Positions 12,117 through 23,504 are shown, counted from the first letter of the stretch. The stretch is 64,000 nucleotides of DNA from Chromobacterium sphagni (GCF_001855555.1 NZ_MKCT01000001.1:1178001-1242000), one strand, 5' to 3'. A program made the numbers and translations. The notes: a model not told the origin generated them from the sequence alone.

Positions 12117-13202
12117 GTGCTGCTTTGGTTGGCTGATCTGTTGGGCTCGCACATCCGGGCCTTCAATGTTTTCAATTACATCACGCTGCGCGCGGTGATG
12201 GCGGCCCTGACTTCGCTGGCGATTTCGCTGCTGCTGGGGCCGTGGGTGATCCGCAAGCTGACCGAGCTCAAGGTGGGCCAGGCGGTGCGCAACGACGGCC
12301 CGCAGACCCACCTGGTCAAGGCCGGCACTCCCACCATGGGCGGCTCGCTGATCCTGCTGGCCATCACCATCACCACGCTGCTGTGGGCCGACCTGTCCAA
12401 TAAATATGTGTGGCTGCTGCTGGCGGTGATGCTGGGCACTGGCGCACTGGGTTTCTACGACGACTGGCGCAAGGTGGTATACAAGGACCCGAAAGGGGTA
12501 TCGGCCAAGTTCAAGATGGGCTGGCAGTCGGCCATCGCCATCGGCGCCGGGGTGTTCCTGATCGCCACCGCCAAGCTGCCGGCCTCCACCGAATTCATCG
12601 TTCCCTTCTTCAAGACCGTGTCCTACCCGCTGGGCGCGGTGGGCTTCTGCGTGTTGACCTATCTGGTGATCGTCGGCACTTCCAATTCGGTCAACCTCAC
12701 CGACGGCCTGGACGGCCTGGCGGCGCTGCCCACCGTGATGGTGTCGGCCGGCCTGTCGATTTTCGCCTACGCCGCCGGCCACGCGGTGTTCTCCAAGTAC
12801 CTGGGCGTGCCCTTCATTCCCGGCGCGCACGAGGTGGTGGTGTTCTGCGCGGCGATGTGCGGCGCCTGCCTGGGGTTTTTGTGGTTCAACGCCTATCCGG
12901 CCCAGGTGTTCATGGGCGACGTCGGCGCCTTGGCGCTGGGCGCCGCGCTGGGCACCGTCGCGGTGATCGTGCGCCAGGAAGTGGTGCTGTTCATCATGGG
13001 CGGCCTGTTTGTGGTGGAGGCGCTGTCGGTGATGATACAGGTCGGCTCGTTCAAGCTCACCGGCAAGCGGGTGTTCCGCATGGCGCCGCTGCATCACCAT
13101 TTTGAATTGAAGGGCTGGAAGGAGACGCAGGTGGTGGTGCGTTTCTGGATCATCACCATGATGCTGGTGCTGGCCGGCCTGTCCACGCTGAAGCTGCGCT
13201 GA
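12117..13202 (+). CDS. mraY: Phospho-MurNAc-pentapeptide-transferase MraY
   Basis: Polytopic inner-membrane enzyme that forms lipid I from UDP-MurNAc-pentapeptide and undecaprenyl phosphate. The 361 residues, about ten membrane helices, match E. coli MraY (360). Active-site motifs visible are GFYDDWRKV near residue 112 (the Asp pair), [13 protein letters not shown] near 195-207 and the late PLHHHFE. It uses a GTG start at 12117, one base after the murF stop and 5 nt after AGAGGGAG. Confidence 0.98.
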   Translation: MLLWLADLLGSHIRAFNVFNYITLRAVMAALTSLAISLLLGPWVIRKLTELKVGQAVRNDGPQTHLVKAGTPTMGGSLILLAITITTLLWADLSNKYVWLLLAVMLGTGALGFYDDWRKVVYKDPKGVSAKFKMGWQSAIAIGAGVFLIATAKLPASTEFIVPFFKTVSYPLGAVGFCVLTYLVIVGTSNSVNLTDGLDGLAALPTVMVSAGLSIFAYAAGHAVFSKYLGVPFIPGAHEVVVFCAAMCGACLGFLWFNAYPAQVFMGDVGALALGAALGTVAVIVRQEVVLFIMGGLFVVEALSVMIQVGSFKLTGKRVFRMAPLHHHFELKGWKETQVVVRFWIITMMLVLAGLSTLKLR

Positions 13203-13213
13203 GGATCGCGACG

Positions 13214-14575
13214 ATGGATTACGCCAATCGACAAGTGATGGTGGTGGGGCTGGGAGGCTCGGGGCTTGCCGCCGCGCGCTACCTGGCCGCCCACGGCGCG
13301 CGCGTCGGCGTGGCCGATGCCAATCCGTCCGACGAGCGGCTGGCCGAACTGGAACGCCTGCTGCCGGGCACGGCGGTGAAGCGCGGCGAGTTCACCGCCG
13401 ACACCTTCGCCGGCATCGACTTGCTGGTGGTCAGCCCCGGCGTGCCGCTGGCCAATCCGGCCATCGCCGCCTACCGCCGCGCCGGCGGTGAGGTGGTGGG
13501 CGACATCGAGATCCTGGCGCGCGCGATCCGCGGCGACGGCAGCAAGGTGATCGCCATTTCCGGCTCCAACGGCAAAAGCACCGTCACCAGCCTGGTGGGC
13601 CACCTGTGCGAGGCAGCCGGCCTGGATGCCATCGTCGCCGGCAATATCGGCCTGGCGGTGCTGGAGGCGCAGCTGGCGCGGGAACAGAGCGGCAAGCGTC
13701 CGGACGTATGGGTGCTGGAGCTGTCCAGCTTCCAGTTGGAGTCCACCTTCAGCTTGCAGGCGGACGCCGCCACCGTGCTGAATATTTCCGAGGACCATCT
13801 CGACCGCTACGCCGACCTGCTGGATTACGCCCACGCCAAAACCGCCGTGTTCAACGGCCAGGGCGTGCAGGTGCTGAACCGCGACGACGCGCTGGTGCGG
13901 GCGATGGTGCGCCCCGGGCATCAGGTGAAGTGGTTCTCGCTGAATGGTGCGGCCGACTACGCGCTGGCGCGCAACGGCGGCTACCACTTGAGCGTGGCCG
14001 GCGAGAAGGTGTTCGACTGCGCCGACATGCCGCTGCAGGGCCTGCACAACGCCGCCAACGCGCTGGCCGCGCTGGCCTTGTGCCAGGGCATAGGCCTGGC
14101 GCTGCCGGCCCTGCTGGAGGGACTGAAAAGCTTTCGTGGCCTGGCGCACCGGGTGGAGCTGGTAGACGAATTCGACGGCGTTGCGTTTATCGATGATTCC
14201 AAGGGAACCAATGTGGGCGCCACCGAGGCGGCGCTCAACGGCATGATCCGCCAGGTGGTGTTGATCGCCGGCGGCGACGGCAAGGGCCAGGACTTCGCGC
14301 CGCTCAAGCCGGCCTGCCAGCGCATCGCGCGCGCGGTGGTGCTGATCGGCCGCGACGCGCAGCGGATCGAGTCGGCGCTGGCCGGCTGCGGCCTGCCGCT
14401 GGAGCGCTACGCCACGCTGGAAGAGGCGACGCGGCGCGCGGCGGCGCTGGCGCATCCGGGCGATGTGGTGCTGCTGTCGCCCGCCTGCGCCAGCCTGGAC
14501 ATGTTCCGCAATTACGCCCATCGCGCCGAGGTGTTCATCGCCACGGTGGCGGAGTTGAAGGCGGCGCGGCGATGA
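13214..14575 (+). CDS. murD: UDP-MurNAc-L-alanine:D-glutamate ligase MurD
   Basis: Adds D-Glu to UDP-MurNAc-L-Ala. The 453 residues include an N-terminal Rossmann-type fold ([17 protein letters not shown]), the ATP loop [13 protein letters not shown] near residues 115-127, and [10 protein letters not shown] in the centre. GAGGATCGCGACG supplies the ribosome binding site, 11 nt after the mraY stop. The order of murD after mraY and before ftsW is that of the canonical dcw cluster. Confidence 0.97.
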   Translation: MDYANRQVMVVGLGGSGLAAARYLAAHGARVGVADANPSDERLAELERLLPGTAVKRGEFTADTFAGIDLLVVSPGVPLANPAIAAYRRAGGEVVGDIEILARAIRGDGSKVIAISGSNGKSTVTSLVGHLCEAAGLDAIVAGNIGLAVLEAQLAREQSGKRPDVWVLELSSFQLESTFSLQADAATVLNISEDHLDRYADLLDYAHAKTAVFNGQGVQVLNRDDALVRAMVRPGHQVKWFSLNGAADYALARNGGYHLSVAGEKVFDCADMPLQGLHNAANALAALALCQGIGLALPALLEGLKSFRGLAHRVELVDEFDGVAFIDDSKGTNVGATEAALNGMIRQVVLIAGGDGKGQDFAPLKPACQRIARAVVLIGRDAQRIESALAGCGLPLERYATLEEATRRAAALAHPGDVVLLSPACASLDMFRNYAHRAEVFIATVAELKAARR

Positions 14576-15729
14576 ACCGCAACCCGGCGCGCCATTATGT
14601 GGCGATCACTCCGCTGGACGAGGCGCTGGCCTGGGCGCTGGCCTTGCTGCTGTCGATCAGCCTGGTGATGGTGTATTCGGCTTCCATCGCTTACGCCGAG
14701 GCTGACGCGGCGACGCAGAACCGCTACTTCTACCTGATCCGCCACGTGGTGTTCATGGTGATCGGACTGGCGGCGGCATACGCGGCCTTCCAGATTCCCA
14801 CCGGCTTCTGGCAGAAGTATTCCGGGAAGATTTTCCTGATCGGGCTGGTGATGCTGGTGCTGGTGCTGATTCCCGGCATCGGCAAGGTGGTCAACGGTTC
14901 GCGGCGCTGGATCAATCTGCTGGTGCTCAATCTGCAGCCGTCGGAGGTGATGAAGTTCGCCACCGTGCTGTACGCGGCGGACTACACGGTGCGCAAGAGC
15001 CACCTGTTGCACAGCATCAAGGAAGGCTTCCTGCCGATGTTCGCGGCGATGGTGGTGGTGGCCTTTCTGCTGCTGCGCGAGCCGGACTTCGGCGCGCTGA
15101 TGGTGGTGATGAGCATCGCGATGGGCCTGCTGTTCCTCGGCGGCATCAATATGCGCATCTTTTCGGGACTCGCGGCGATGGCGGTGGTGGCGATCGTGTT
15201 GCTGATCGTTTCCTCGCCGTACCGTCTGAAGCGGGTGCTGGGTTTCATGGACCCGTGGGACGACCCGTACGGCAAGGGTTATCAGCTGAGTCACTCTCTG
15301 ATCGCCATCGGTCGTGGAGAATGGTTTGGCGTGGGGCTGGGCGGCAGCATCGAGAAATTGTTCTACCTGCCGGAGGCGCACACCGACTTCATCATGGCGG
15401 TGATCGCCGAGGAATTCGGCTTCGCCGGCATCTGCGTGGTGATCGGCCTGTACGCCTGGATCGTCCGCCGCGCCTTCCACATCGGCGTGGAGTCGAAAAA
15501 GCTGGAGCGCTACTACCAGGCGCTGGTGGCGCAGGGCATAGGCATCTGGCTGGGCATCCAGGTGTTCTTCAACATCGGCGTCAACATGGGCCTGTTGCCC
15601 ACCAAGGGCCTGACGCTGCCGCTGATGTCGTTTGGCGGCTCGGCGATGCTGATGAATCTGATAGCCGTGGCGGTGCTGCTGCGGGTGGATTATGAAAACC
15701 GCCGCATCATGCGCGGCTACAAGGTTTGA
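14572..15729 (+). CDS. ftsW: Peptidoglycan glycosyltransferase FtsW
   Basis: SEDS-family polymerase that makes septal glycan strands from lipid II together with FtsI. The 385-residue protein is almost wholly hydrophobic with about ten membrane helices and the SEDS signatures [18 protein letters not shown] and a terminal-region [22 protein letters not shown] overlaps the murD stop. A central Asp in EPDFG corresponds to a conserved SEDS position. Confidence 0.97.
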   Translation: MNRNPARHYVAITPLDEALAWALALLLSISLVMVYSASIAYAEADAATQNRYFYLIRHVVFMVIGLAAAYAAFQIPTGFWQKYSGKIFLIGLVMLVLVLIPGIGKVVNGSRRWINLLVLNLQPSEVMKFATVLYAADYTVRKSHLLHSIKEGFLPMFAAMVVVAFLLLREPDFGALMVVMSIAMGLLFLGGINMRIFSGLAAMAVVAIVLLIVSSPYRLKRVLGFMDPWDDPYGKGYQLSHSLIAIGRGEWFGVGLGGSIEKLFYLPEAHTDFIMAVIAEEFGFAGICVVIGLYAWIVRRAFHIGVESKKLERYYQALVAQGIGIWLGIQVFFNIGVNMGLLPTKGLTLPLMSFGGSAMLMNLIAVAVLLRVDYENRRIMRGYKV

Positions 15730-15734
15730 TAGAG

Positions 15735-16817
15735 ATGACGAATCGAACGGTCATGGTGATGGCGGCAGGCACGGGTGGACACATCGTCCCCGGCCTCGCC
15801 GTGGCCAAAGAGCTGCAGCAGCGCGGCTGGAAAGTGGTGTGGCTGGGCACTCAGCGCGGCATGGAGAACAAGCTGGTGCCGCCGTCAGGCATCGTACTGG
15901 AGCGGCTGAATTTTCACGGCGTGCGCGGCAAGGGCCTGTTCGGTTCGCTCAAGGGCGCGCTGCAGCTGGCGGGCGCGTTCTGCAAGAGCGTGGCGCTGAT
16001 GTTGCGCCATCGTCCCGACGTGGTGCTGGGCATGGGCGGCTATGTCTGCCTGCCCGGCGGCCTGGCGGCGGCGCTGTTGTGGAAACCGCTGGTGCTGGTC
16101 AACGCCGACGCCAGCCTGCTGCTGAGCAACAAGGCGCTGCTGCCGTTCGCCAAAAAGCTGGTGTGCGGCTTCGACGGCAGCGCGGCGAAACAGGCGAAGG
16201 CGCTGGTCACCGGCAATCCGGTGCGAAGGGAAATCGAGCGGATCGCGGATCCGGCCGGGCGTTACGCCGGCCGCGGCGGTCCGCTGAAGGTCTTGGTGGT
16301 GGGCGGCAGCCTGGGCGCCAGGGTGTTGAACGAGACGCTGCCGCAGGTGCTGGCGGCGCTGCCGGCCGACAAGCGTCCGCAGCTGGCGCACCAGACCGGC
16401 GAGGCCAACTACGTCGCCGTCAGCGCCGCCTACGCCGCCGCTGGCCAGCAGGGCCAGGTGGAGCTGCTGCCGTTTATCGACGACATGCCGAAGCGGCTGG
16501 CCGAGTGCGATCTGGTGATCTGCCGCGCCGGCGCCATCACGGTCAGCGAATTGTGCGCCGCCGGGGTGCCCAGCATCCTGGTGCCGCTGGTGGTGTCAAC
16601 CACCGGCCATCAGCGCGACAACGCCGAGTGGATGGCGAAGGAAGGCGCGGCCTGGCATCTGCCGCAACAGGAATTGACCGTGGACAGGCTTGCCAGCCTG
16701 TTGGCGGGGCTGGACAGGGACCAACTGGCGGCCAGGGCGGCGCGCGCGCGCGCGCTGGCTCGGCCGGGCGCGGCCGGCCGGGTGGCCGATCTGTGCCAGG
16801 AATTGGCCGGGGAATGA
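15735..16817 (+). CDS. murG: UDP-GlcNAc:lipid I N-acetylglucosaminyltransferase MurG
   Basis: Peripheral membrane GT-B enzyme converting lipid I to lipid II. The glycine-rich GTGGHIVPGLAVAKEL lies at residues 11-26, and the C-domain donor site includes a GGSLGARVLNE loop and the RAGAITVSEL segment. I take ATG 15735 (MTNRTVMVMAAG), which gives 360 residues; an in-frame TTG at 15726 overlapping the ftsW stop is possible but adds only three residues. Next is a 40-nt gap with a hairpin, then murC. Confidence 0.97.
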   Translation: MTNRTVMVMAAGTGGHIVPGLAVAKELQQRGWKVVWLGTQRGMENKLVPPSGIVLERLNFHGVRGKGLFGSLKGALQLAGAFCKSVALMLRHRPDVVLGMGGYVCLPGGLAAALLWKPLVLVNADASLLLSNKALLPFAKKLVCGFDGSAAKQAKALVTGNPVRREIERIADPAGRYAGRGGPLKVLVVGGSLGARVLNETLPQVLAALPADKRPQLAHQTGEANYVAVSAAYAAAGQQGQVELLPFIDDMPKRLAECDLVICRAGAITVSELCAAGVPSILVPLVVSTTGHQRDNAEWMAKEGAAWHLPQQELTVDRLASLLAGLDRDQLAARAARARALARPGAAGRVADLCQELAGE

Positions 16818-16819
16818 AT

Positions 16820-16840
16820 AGGCGCCGGAGAGAAGCGCCT
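16820..16840 (+). other. Short hairpin between murG and murC
   Basis: Inverted repeat AGGCGC (16820-16825) / GCGCCT (16835-16840) with a 9-nt loop CGGAGAGAA. It has no T tract. It sits just after the murG stop and could tune expression between the genes; function is unknown. Confidence 0.3.
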
Positions 16841-16857
16841 GATTACGAGACACAGAC

Positions 16858-18249
16858 ATGAAACACAGGGTCAAACACATACATTTCGTCGGCATCGGCG
16901 GCGTCGGCATGTGCGGCATCGCCGAGGTGCTGCACGGGCTGGGCTACACCGTGTCCGGTTCGGACATGGCCGACGGCGCCACCACCAAGCGGCTGGCGGC
17001 CGAAGGCGTGCGCGTGTTCTTCGGCCATGACGCCACCTATATCGAAGGCGCCGACGTGGTGGTGACCTCCACCGCGGTGAAGGCGGACAACCCGGAAGTG
17101 CTGGCGGCGCGCGACAAGCGCATCCCGGTGATTCCGCGCGCGATGATGCTGGCCGAGCTGATGCGCTTCAAGCAGGGCATCGCCATCGCCGGCACCCACG
17201 GCAAGACCACCACCACTAGCCTGACCGCGTCGGTGCTGGGCGCGGCAGGGCTGGACCCCACCTTCGTCATCGGCGGCAAGCTGACCGCCGCCGGCGCCAA
17301 CGCCAAGCTGGGCTCGGGCGAGTTCCTGGTGGCCGAGGCCGACGAGTCCGACGCGTCCTTTCTGCATTTGAGCCCGGTGATGGCGGTGGTGACCAATATC
17401 GACGCCGACCACATGGACACCTACGACCACAGTTTCGACAAGCTCAAGCAGGCCTTCGTCGATTTCCTGCAGCGCATGCCGTTCTACGGCCGCGCGGTGC
17501 TGTGCGTTGACGACCCCAATGTGCGCGAGATCCGCGGCCGCATCAGCAAGCCGGTCACCACCTACGGGCTGGACGACAGCGCCGACATCTATGCCGAGAA
17601 CGTACAGGCGGCGGCGGGCCAGATGCATTTCGACGTGGTGGTGAAGAACGGCGCCACCACCCGCTTCCCGGTGGTGCTGAACCTGCCGGGCCGCCACAAT
17701 GTGCTCAACGCGTTGTCGGCGATCGCCATTGGCCTGGAGTGCGGCGCGGACATCGCTGCCATCCAGAAGGGCCTGGCGGAGTTCGCCGGCGTCGGCCGCC
17801 GCTTCCAGCGCTACGGCGAAGTGAAGGCCAAAGACGGCGGCAGCTTCACCTTGGTAGACGATTACGGCCACCACCCGGTGGAGATGGCGGCCACCTTGTC
17901 CGCCGTGCGCGGCGCGTTTCCGGGGCGCAGGCTGCTGCTGGCGTTCCAGCCGCACCGCTACACCCGCACCCGCGACCTGTTCGAAGACTTCGTCAAGGTG
18001 CTGTCCGGCGTGGACGCGCTGCTCCTGGGCGAAGTGTACGCCGCCGGCGAAGCGCCCATCGTCGCCGCCGACGGCCGCGCGCTGGCGCGGGCGGTGCGGG
18101 TGGGCGGCAAGGTGGAGCCGCTGTTCGTCGAGAGCATCGCCGAGCTGCCGCAGGCGATTGTCGACGCCGCCCGCGACGGCGACGTGGTGCTGACCATGGG
18201 CGCCGGCTCGGTGGGCGCGGTGCCTACCAAGGTGCTGGCGCTGGCCTGA
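16858..18249 (+). CDS. murC: UDP-MurNAc:L-alanine ligase MurC
   Basis: First Mur ligase, adding L-Ala to UDP-MurNAc. The 463 residues start with the nucleotide-binding fold [18 protein letters not shown], then [12 protein letters not shown] near residues 112-123 as the ATP loop, and a [13 protein letters not shown] motif near 338. It is followed directly by ddl; murB, which lies between these genes in some gamma- and betaproteobacteria, is not here and must be elsewhere. Confidence 0.97.
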   Translation: MKHRVKHIHFVGIGGVGMCGIAEVLHGLGYTVSGSDMADGATTKRLAAEGVRVFFGHDATYIEGADVVVTSTAVKADNPEVLAARDKRIPVIPRAMMLAELMRFKQGIAIAGTHGKTTTTSLTASVLGAAGLDPTFVIGGKLTAAGANAKLGSGEFLVAEADESDASFLHLSPVMAVVTNIDADHMDTYDHSFDKLKQAFVDFLQRMPFYGRAVLCVDDPNVREIRGRISKPVTTYGLDDSADIYAENVQAAAGQMHFDVVVKNGATTRFPVVLNLPGRHNVLNALSAIAIGLECGADIAAIQKGLAEFAGVGRRFQRYGEVKAKDGGSFTLVDDYGHHPVEMAATLSAVRGAFPGRRLLLAFQPHRYTRTRDLFEDFVKVLSGVDALLLGEVYAAGEAPIVAADGRALARAVRVGGKVEPLFVESIAELPQAIVDAARDGDVVLTMGAGSVGAVPTKVLALA

Positions 18250-18262
18250 ACAGGAATTTTCC

Positions 18263-18283
18263 GCCCGCGCGGCTGGCGCGGGC
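18263..18283 (+). other. Hairpin between murC and ddl
   Basis: Perfect 8-bp stem GCCCGCGC (18263-18270) / GCGCGGGC (18276-18283), loop GGCTG, in the 51-nt murC-ddl gap. Without a T tract it is unlikely to be an intrinsic terminator; RNA processing or partial attenuation is possible. Confidence 0.35.
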
Positions 18284-18300
18284 TTGCTGAGGACAGATAG

Positions 18301-19212
18301 ATGAAGCAGTACGGCAAAGTGGCGGTGTTGATGGGCGGAGGCTCGTCCGAGCGCGAAGTGTCGCTGATGAGTGGCAACGGCGTGCTCTCGGCATTGCTGG
18401 CCAAGGGCGTGGACGCCCACAAGTTCGACCCGGCGGAAAAGCCGCTGGCGGCGTTGAAGGAAGAGGGTTTCAGCAGCGTGTTCAACATCCTGCACGGCCC
18501 GTTCGGCGAGGACGGCACCTTGCAGGGCGCGCTGGAGGCATTGGGTGTGCCGTACACCGGCTGCGGCGTGATGGCTTCGGCCATCTGCATGGACAAGTGG
18601 CGCACCAAGCTGTTGTGGAAGGGCGCCGGCCTGCCGATCCCGGCGTTCGAACTGCTGAACGACGACAGCGATTTCGCCGCCGTCGAGGCGAAGCTGGGCC
18701 TGCCGATTTTCGTCAAGCCGTCCACCGAGGGCTCCAGCATAGGGGTGACCAAGGTCAAGCGGGCGGGCGAACTGAAGGCGGCGTATCAAGAGGCGCGCAA
18801 GTACGACGGCATCGTCATCGCCGAGCAATTCATCGGCGGCGGCGAGTACACCTGCGCGGTGATAGACGACGTGGCCTATCCGACCATCAAGATCGAGCCG
18901 GCCACCGAGTACTACGACTACCAGGCCAAGTATTTCCGCGACGACACCGTTTACCGCTGTCCGTCCGGCCTGGCGCCGGAGGTGGAGGCGAAGGCGCGCG
19001 AACTGGCGCTGCAGGCGTTCAAGGTATTGGGTTGCCGCGGCTGGAGCCGGGTGGATTTCCTGATGGACGAGGCAGGCGGCATCTATCTGCTGGAAGTGAA
19101 CACCAATCCGGGCATGACCAGCCACAGCCTGGTGCCGATGGCGGCGCGGGCGGAAGGCATCAGTTACGAAGACCTGTGCCTGAAGGTATTGGATACGGTG
19201 CATGTGGGATAA
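18301..19212 (+). CDS. ddl: D-alanine:D-alanine ligase
   Basis: ATP-grasp enzyme joining two D-Ala molecules for MurF. The 303-residue protein has the short DdlB length, with N-terminal [17 protein letters not shown], the ATP-grasp [14 protein letters not shown] near residues 140-153, and the metal/nucleotide site [14 protein letters not shown] near 263-276. GAGGACAG precedes the start. Its 3' end overlaps the ftsQ start by 11 nt, the usual arrangement in this cluster. Confidence 0.97.
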   Translation: MKQYGKVAVLMGGGSSEREVSLMSGNGVLSALLAKGVDAHKFDPAEKPLAALKEEGFSSVFNILHGPFGEDGTLQGALEALGVPYTGCGVMASAICMDKWRTKLLWKGAGLPIPAFELLNDDSDFAAVEAKLGLPIFVKPSTEGSSIGVTKVKRAGELKAAYQEARKYDGIVIAEQFIGGGEYTCAVIDDVAYPTIKIEPATEYYDYQAKYFRDDTVYRCPSGLAPEVEAKARELALQAFKVLGCRGWSRVDFLMDEAGGIYLLEVNTNPGMTSHSLVPMAARAEGISYEDLCLKVLDTVHVG

Positions 19213-19927
19213 CCATCGGCTGCTCAGAAGCCTGGCCAATATGATGCTGGGCGCTGCAGCGCTGATGTTGCTGTATGCGGGGGGATTCTGGCTGACGCAC
19301 GCGCCGGTGTTCCCGGTGAAGAAGATACGGATTCAGGGCGACATGAACCGGGTGACGGCGGAACAGCTGAAATTCATCGCGGAGCATGAGCTGGCCGGCA
19401 CCTTCTTCACGCTGGACATCGACAAGACGCGGTCCGCCTTCGGCAAGCTGCCCTGGGTGCGAGACGCGCAGGTGAGGCGGCGCTGGCCGGACGCGCTGGA
19501 CATCACGGTGGAGGAGCATGTGGCGCTGGCGCGCTGGGGAGAAAACGGTTTGGTCAACACCCGCGGCGAGCGTTTCGACGCCGCCAGCGACGCCAAGCTG
19601 CCGGTGTTTTACGGGCCGGCCGGCGCCGAGAAGGACATGACGGCGATGCTGACCGATCTGCGGCAGGCGCTGCAGCCGTCGGGCCTGGCCCCGCGCGAGT
19701 TGTGGCTGTCGTCGCGGCGGGCGTGGAAAGTGGTGCTGGATAACCAGCTGCAGCTGGAATTGGGACGTAACGACGCGGCGGCGCGCGCAGAGCGCTTCGC
19801 CACGTACTGGAAAAGCCGGTTGGCGTTGTTGCCGTATCACATCGAATACGTAGACATGCGCTACCCGAACGGATTCGCTGTGCGGATGCCTGATTACAAG
19901 GCGCCGCCGGTCAAGGGAAACAAGTGA
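19202..19927 (+). CDS. ftsQ: Cell division protein FtsQ
   Basis: Bitopic divisome protein that recruits FtsL-FtsB and downstream synthases. The 241-residue product has a short cytoplasmic tail, one membrane helix (residues about 13-31, [20 protein letters not shown]), a POTRA domain ([20 protein letters not shown] through the [14 protein letters not shown] motif) and a beta domain. The start at 19202 lies inside ddl. Its cytoplasmic tail is short (about 12 residues), as in other Neisseriales-like FtsQ proteins. Confidence 0.95.
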   Translation: MWDNHRLLRSLANMMLGAAALMLLYAGGFWLTHAPVFPVKKIRIQGDMNRVTAEQLKFIAEHELAGTFFTLDIDKTRSAFGKLPWVRDAQVRRRWPDALDITVEEHVALARWGENGLVNTRGERFDAASDAKLPVFYGPAGAEKDMTAMLTDLRQALQPSGLAPRELWLSSRRAWKVVLDNQLQLELGRNDAAARAERFATYWKSRLALLPYHIEYVDMRYPNGFAVRMPDYKAPPVKGNK

Positions 19928-19946
19928 TTAGGCGTTGGAGCGACAG

Positions 19947-21191
19947 GTGAGCAAACCAAAGGAAAGCAAGAACATGCTGGTTGGCCTGGACATCGGCACC
20001 TCGAAGATCGTGGCGATCGTCGCGGAGGTGCTGGAGGACGGCCAGCTGAATATCGTCGGCATGGGACACACGCCGTCGCGCGGCTTGAAGCGCGGCATGG
20101 TGGTGAACATCGAGTCGACGGTGCAGGCGATCCAGCGCGCGCTGGAAGAGGCCGAGCTGATGGCCGACTGCAAGATTCACGAGGTGTTCGTCGGCATCGC
20201 CGGCAGCCACATCAAGAGCGTGAATTCGCACGGCATGGTGGCGATCAAGGATCGCGAAGTCACCAAGATGGACATCGACCGCGTGATCGAAACTGCGCGC
20301 GCCGTGACCATTCCGCCCGACCACCAGGTGCTGCACATCCTGACCCAGGAATACAGCATCGACGGCCAGGAGGGCGTGCGCGAGCCGCTGGGCATGAGCG
20401 GCGTGCGGCTGGAAGCCAAGGTGCACATCGTCACCGGCGCGGTGTCCGCCGCGCAGAACGTCACCAAGTGCGTGCGCCGCTGCGGTCTGGAAGTGTCCGA
20501 CCTGGTGCTGCAGCCGATGGCCTCGGCCATCGCGGTGCTGTCGGAGGACGAGAAGGATCTGGGTGTGTGCCTGATCGACATCGGCGGCGGCACCACCGAC
20601 ATCGCCGTGTACGTGGGCGGCGCGATCCGCCACACCGCGGTGATCCCGATCGCCGGCGACCAGATCACCAACGATATCGCGATGGCGTTGCGCACGCCCA
20701 CCAAGGAAGCCGAGGACATCAAGATCCAGCACGGCGTGTCGCTGGTGGCGATGGCCGATCCGGCGCAGATGATTGAAGTGCCGGGCGTCGGCGAGCGCGG
20801 TCCGCGCCAGATGTCGCGCGCCACGCTGGCCGAAGTGATAGAGCCGCGGGTGGAGGAGCTGTTCCAGCTGGTGCAGCAGGAGCTGCGCCGCAGCGGCTTC
20901 GAGGAATTGCTGTCGTCGGGGATGGTGCTGACCGGCGGCGCCAGCCTGATGCCGGGGATGGTGGAACTGGCCGAGGAGGTGTTCCACCTGCCGGTGCGCG
21001 TCGGCGTGCCCAAGTACGTCGGCGGCCTGGCCGAGGTGGTCAAGACCCCACGCTTCTCCACCGGCGTCGGTCTGCTGTTGTATGGCAAGGACCAGATCCA
21101 GGGTTATGCGGGTCCGCACAGCAAGACGGAATCGGCTGGCGTGGGACAGTTGTTCGGCAAGATGAAGGCCTGGTTCGCCGGGAACTTCTAA
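19947..21191 (+). CDS. ftsA: Cell division protein FtsA (actin-like FtsZ tether)
   Basis: Actin-family ATPase that attaches FtsZ filaments to the membrane. I place the start at GTG 19947 (SKPKESKNMLVGLDIG) because GGAG lies 6 nt upstream; a TTG at 19935 in frame lacks a site. This gives 414 residues. Phosphate loop GLDIGTSKI is near residues 12-20, CLIDIGGGTTDIAVY near 206-220, and the C-terminal amphipathic membrane-targeting helix (GKMKAWFAGNF) ends the protein. It precedes ftsZ by 94 nt. Confidence 0.96.
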   Translation: MSKPKESKNMLVGLDIGTSKIVAIVAEVLEDGQLNIVGMGHTPSRGLKRGMVVNIESTVQAIQRALEEAELMADCKIHEVFVGIAGSHIKSVNSHGMVAIKDREVTKMDIDRVIETARAVTIPPDHQVLHILTQEYSIDGQEGVREPLGMSGVRLEAKVHIVTGAVSAAQNVTKCVRRCGLEVSDLVLQPMASAIAVLSEDEKDLGVCLIDIGGGTTDIAVYVGGAIRHTAVIPIAGDQITNDIAMALRTPTKEAEDIKIQHGVSLVAMADPAQMIEVPGVGERGPRQMSRATLAEVIEPRVEELFQLVQQELRRSGFEELLSSGMVLTGGASLMPGMVELAEEVFHLPVRVGVPKYVGGLAEVVKTPRFSTGVGLLLYGKDQIQGYAGPHSKTESAGVGQLFGKMKAWFAGNF

Positions 21192-21285
21192 GCGGCAAGG
21201 AAGCGCCGGCACGCAGGTGCGGCGGCGCGGTAATTCGGGCGCAGTAAACACGGTTAGTGGCTCATCTTATGTTGAGGAGAGGAAA

Positions 21286-22476
21286 ATGAGCGGAATGGTA
21301 TTCGAAGTGATGCAGGAAACGGCCAGCTCGGCCGTGATCAAGGTGATCGGCGTCGGCGGCGGCGGTTGCAACGCCATCGACAACATGATCGTGGGCAATG
21401 TGCACGGCGTGGAATTCATCTGCGCCAACACCGACGCGCAGTCGCTGCAGCGCAACCGTGCGCCGCAGAAGCTGCAGCTGGGCACCAATCTGACGCGCGG
21501 GCTGGGCGCCGGCGCCAATCCGGAAGTGGGCCGCAGCGCGGCGCTGGAAGACCGCGAACGCATCGCCGAGACCCTGCGCGGCGCCAATATGGTGTTCGTC
21601 ACCGCGGGCATGGGCGGCGGGACAGGTACAGGGGCTGCGCCCGTTGTTGCCGAAGTGGCTAAGGAAATGGGCATCCTGACCGTAGGCGTGGTCACCCGTC
21701 CGTTCGACCACGAAGGCAAGCGCATGAAAGTCGCGCAGAACGGCATCGAAGACCTGAAGAAGCACGTCGATTCGCTGATCGTGATCCCCAACGAGAAGCT
21801 GATGGAAGTGCTGGGCGACGACGTCACCATGCGCGAAGCGTTCCGCGCCGCCGACGACGTGCTCAAGGGCGCGGTGGCCGGCATCGCCGAAGTGATTACC
21901 TGCCCGGGCCTGATCAACGTCGACTTCGCCGACGTGCGCACCGTGATGTGCGAAATGGGCCTGGCGATGATGGGCTCCGCCTACGCTTCCGGCATCGACC
22001 GCGCCCGCGTGGCGGCGGAACAGGCGGTGGCCAGCCCGTTGCTCGACAACATCACGCTGGAAGGCGCGCGCGGCGTGCTGGTGAACATCTCCACCGCGCC
22101 GGGTTGCCTGAAGATGAGCGAGTACCGCGAGATCATGGGCATCGTCCGCCAGTACGCCGACGAAGAGGCGCAGATCAAATTCGGCACCGCCGAAGTGGAA
22201 GACATGCCGGAGGACACCATCCGCGTGACGCTGATCGCCACCGGTCTGGGACAGAAGAAGTCCTCTTCCCGCAACGAAGACCGCCCGGAATACATCAAGA
22301 TCGTCAAGACCGGCACCGATGACCGCGCGGTGGAAATGGTCAACTACGAAGACCTGGACGCGCCGGCCATCATGCGCACCGGCCGTCGCCGCTCGTCGCC
22401 GTCGCTGGACTTTTCCAATCCGGAAGTCAGCGAGAGCTACGACATCCCGGCCTTTCTGCGCAAGCAGGCCGACTGA
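21286..22476 (+). CDS. ftsZ: Cell division protein FtsZ (tubulin homologue)
   Basis: GTPase that assembles the Z ring. From ATG 21286, which has the strong site GAGGAGAGGAAA, the protein has 396 residues and starts MSGMVFEVMQETAS. The tubulin signature GMGGGTGTGAAPVV is at about residues 107-120, and the C-terminal conserved peptide (DIPAFLRKQAD), which binds FtsA and ZipA, ends the protein. The linker is short. It is the last dcw gene before lpxC. Confidence 0.99.
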   Translation: MSGMVFEVMQETASSAVIKVIGVGGGGCNAIDNMIVGNVHGVEFICANTDAQSLQRNRAPQKLQLGTNLTRGLGAGANPEVGRSAALEDRERIAETLRGANMVFVTAGMGGGTGTGAAPVVAEVAKEMGILTVGVVTRPFDHEGKRMKVAQNGIEDLKKHVDSLIVIPNEKLMEVLGDDVTMREAFRAADDVLKGAVAGIAEVITCPGLINVDFADVRTVMCEMGLAMMGSAYASGIDRARVAAEQAVASPLLDNITLEGARGVLVNISTAPGCLKMSEYREIMGIVRQYADEEAQIKFGTAEVEDMPEDTIRVTLIATGLGQKKSSSRNEDRPEYIKIVKTGTDDRAVEMVNYEDLDAPAIMRTGRRRSSPSLDFSNPEVSESYDIPAFLRKQAD

Positions 22477-22540
22477 GAGGGAACGGATAGAGAAACGCTA
22501 TTCATCCTAGCGAATCAATCAATAAAGCATAGGCAGTCGC

Positions 22541-22551
22541 TATGCTAGAAT
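22541..22551 (+). promoter_or_regulatory. Possible extended -10 promoter of lpxC
   Basis: TGCTAGAAT (22543-22551) has the extended -10 form TGnTAnnnT in the AT-rich 106-nt ftsZ-lpxC gap, 32 nt before the lpxC start. No clear -35 accompanies it. A separate lpxC promoter would be expected because LpxC levels are set independently of division genes in other bacteria. Confidence 0.35.
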
Positions 22552-22582
22552 CGGGTTTTCCCGTCTGGTTGAGTAGCCTGAA

Positions 22583-23500
22583 ATGATACTGCAGCGCACG
22601 CTGAAACAAGCGATCCGCGCCACGGGCGTCGGTCTGCATTCCGGCGAGCGGGTGAAGCTCACCCTGCTGCCGGCGCCGCCCGATACCGGCATCGTTTTCC
22701 GTCGTACCGACTTGCCCGAGCCGGTCGATGTGAAAGCGCAACCCTCGCTCGTGAACGACACGCGCCTCTCCTCCACGCTGGTGACGGACACCGGCGTGCG
22801 TGTCGGCACGATCGAGCATTTGATGTCGGCGTTGGCCGGCTTCGGCATCGACAACCTGATCGTCGAGGTGACGGCGGCGGAGATCCCCATCATGGATGGC
22901 TCCGCCGCGCCCTTCGTCTACCTGTTGCAGTCGGTCGGAGTGGTCGAGCAGCACAAGAAGAAGCGCTTCATCCGCGTCAAGGAGGCCGTGTCGGTCGCCG
23001 ACGACCGCGGCGTGTGGGTCCGGCTGGACCCGCACGACGGTTTCAAGGTCACGCTGTCCATCGATTTCAACCATCCGGCGTTCAATCTGGCGCCGCAGAC
23101 GGTGGAGGTGGACTTCGCCCATCATTCCTATATCGACGAGATCAGCCGCGCCCGCACCTTCGGCTTCATGCACGAGGTGGAGTACATGCGCAGCCACGGC
23201 CTGGGCCGCGGCGGCAGCTTGGACAACGCCATCGTCATCGACGACGAGTACGTGCTCAATCCGGAGGGCCTGCGCTTTCCGGACGAGTTCGTCCGCCACA
23301 AGATCCTGGACGCCATCGGCGACCTGTACATCGTCGGCCATCCGTTGATCGCGGCCTTCTCCGGCCACAAATCCGGCCACGCGATGAACAACAAGCTGCT
23401 GCGCAAGCTGCTGGAAACGCCGGACGCCTGGGAGTTCGCCAGCTTCGACGACCCGCTGGACGCGCCGTCCAGCTTCCACCAGCTGCCGCGCGTAGAGTAG
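22583..23500 (+). CDS. lpxC: UDP-3-O-acyl-N-acetylglucosamine deacetylase LpxC
   Basis: Zinc amidase catalysing the first committed step of lipid A synthesis in the cytoplasm. The 305 residues contain the zinc ligands His79 ([12 protein letters not shown]), His239 and Asp243 ([10 protein letters not shown]), plus the catalytic-region [13 protein letters not shown]. Numbers match the E. coli enzyme almost exactly. It follows ftsZ as in many proteobacteria, and the presence of lpxC shows that the cell makes lipid A. Confidence 0.98.
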   Translation: MILQRTLKQAIRATGVGLHSGERVKLTLLPAPPDTGIVFRRTDLPEPVDVKAQPSLVNDTRLSSTLVTDTGVRVGTIEHLMSALAGFGIDNLIVEVTAAEIPIMDGSAAPFVYLLQSVGVVEQHKKKRFIRVKEAVSVADDRGVWVRLDPHDGFKVTLSIDFNHPAFNLAPQTVEVDFAHHSYIDEISRARTFGFMHEVEYMRSHGLGRGGSLDNAIVIDDEYVLNPEGLRFPDEFVRHKILDAIGDLYIVGHPLIAAFSGHKSGHAMNNKLLRKLLETPDAWEFASFDDPLDAPSSFHQLPRVE

Positions 23501-23504
23501 CGCC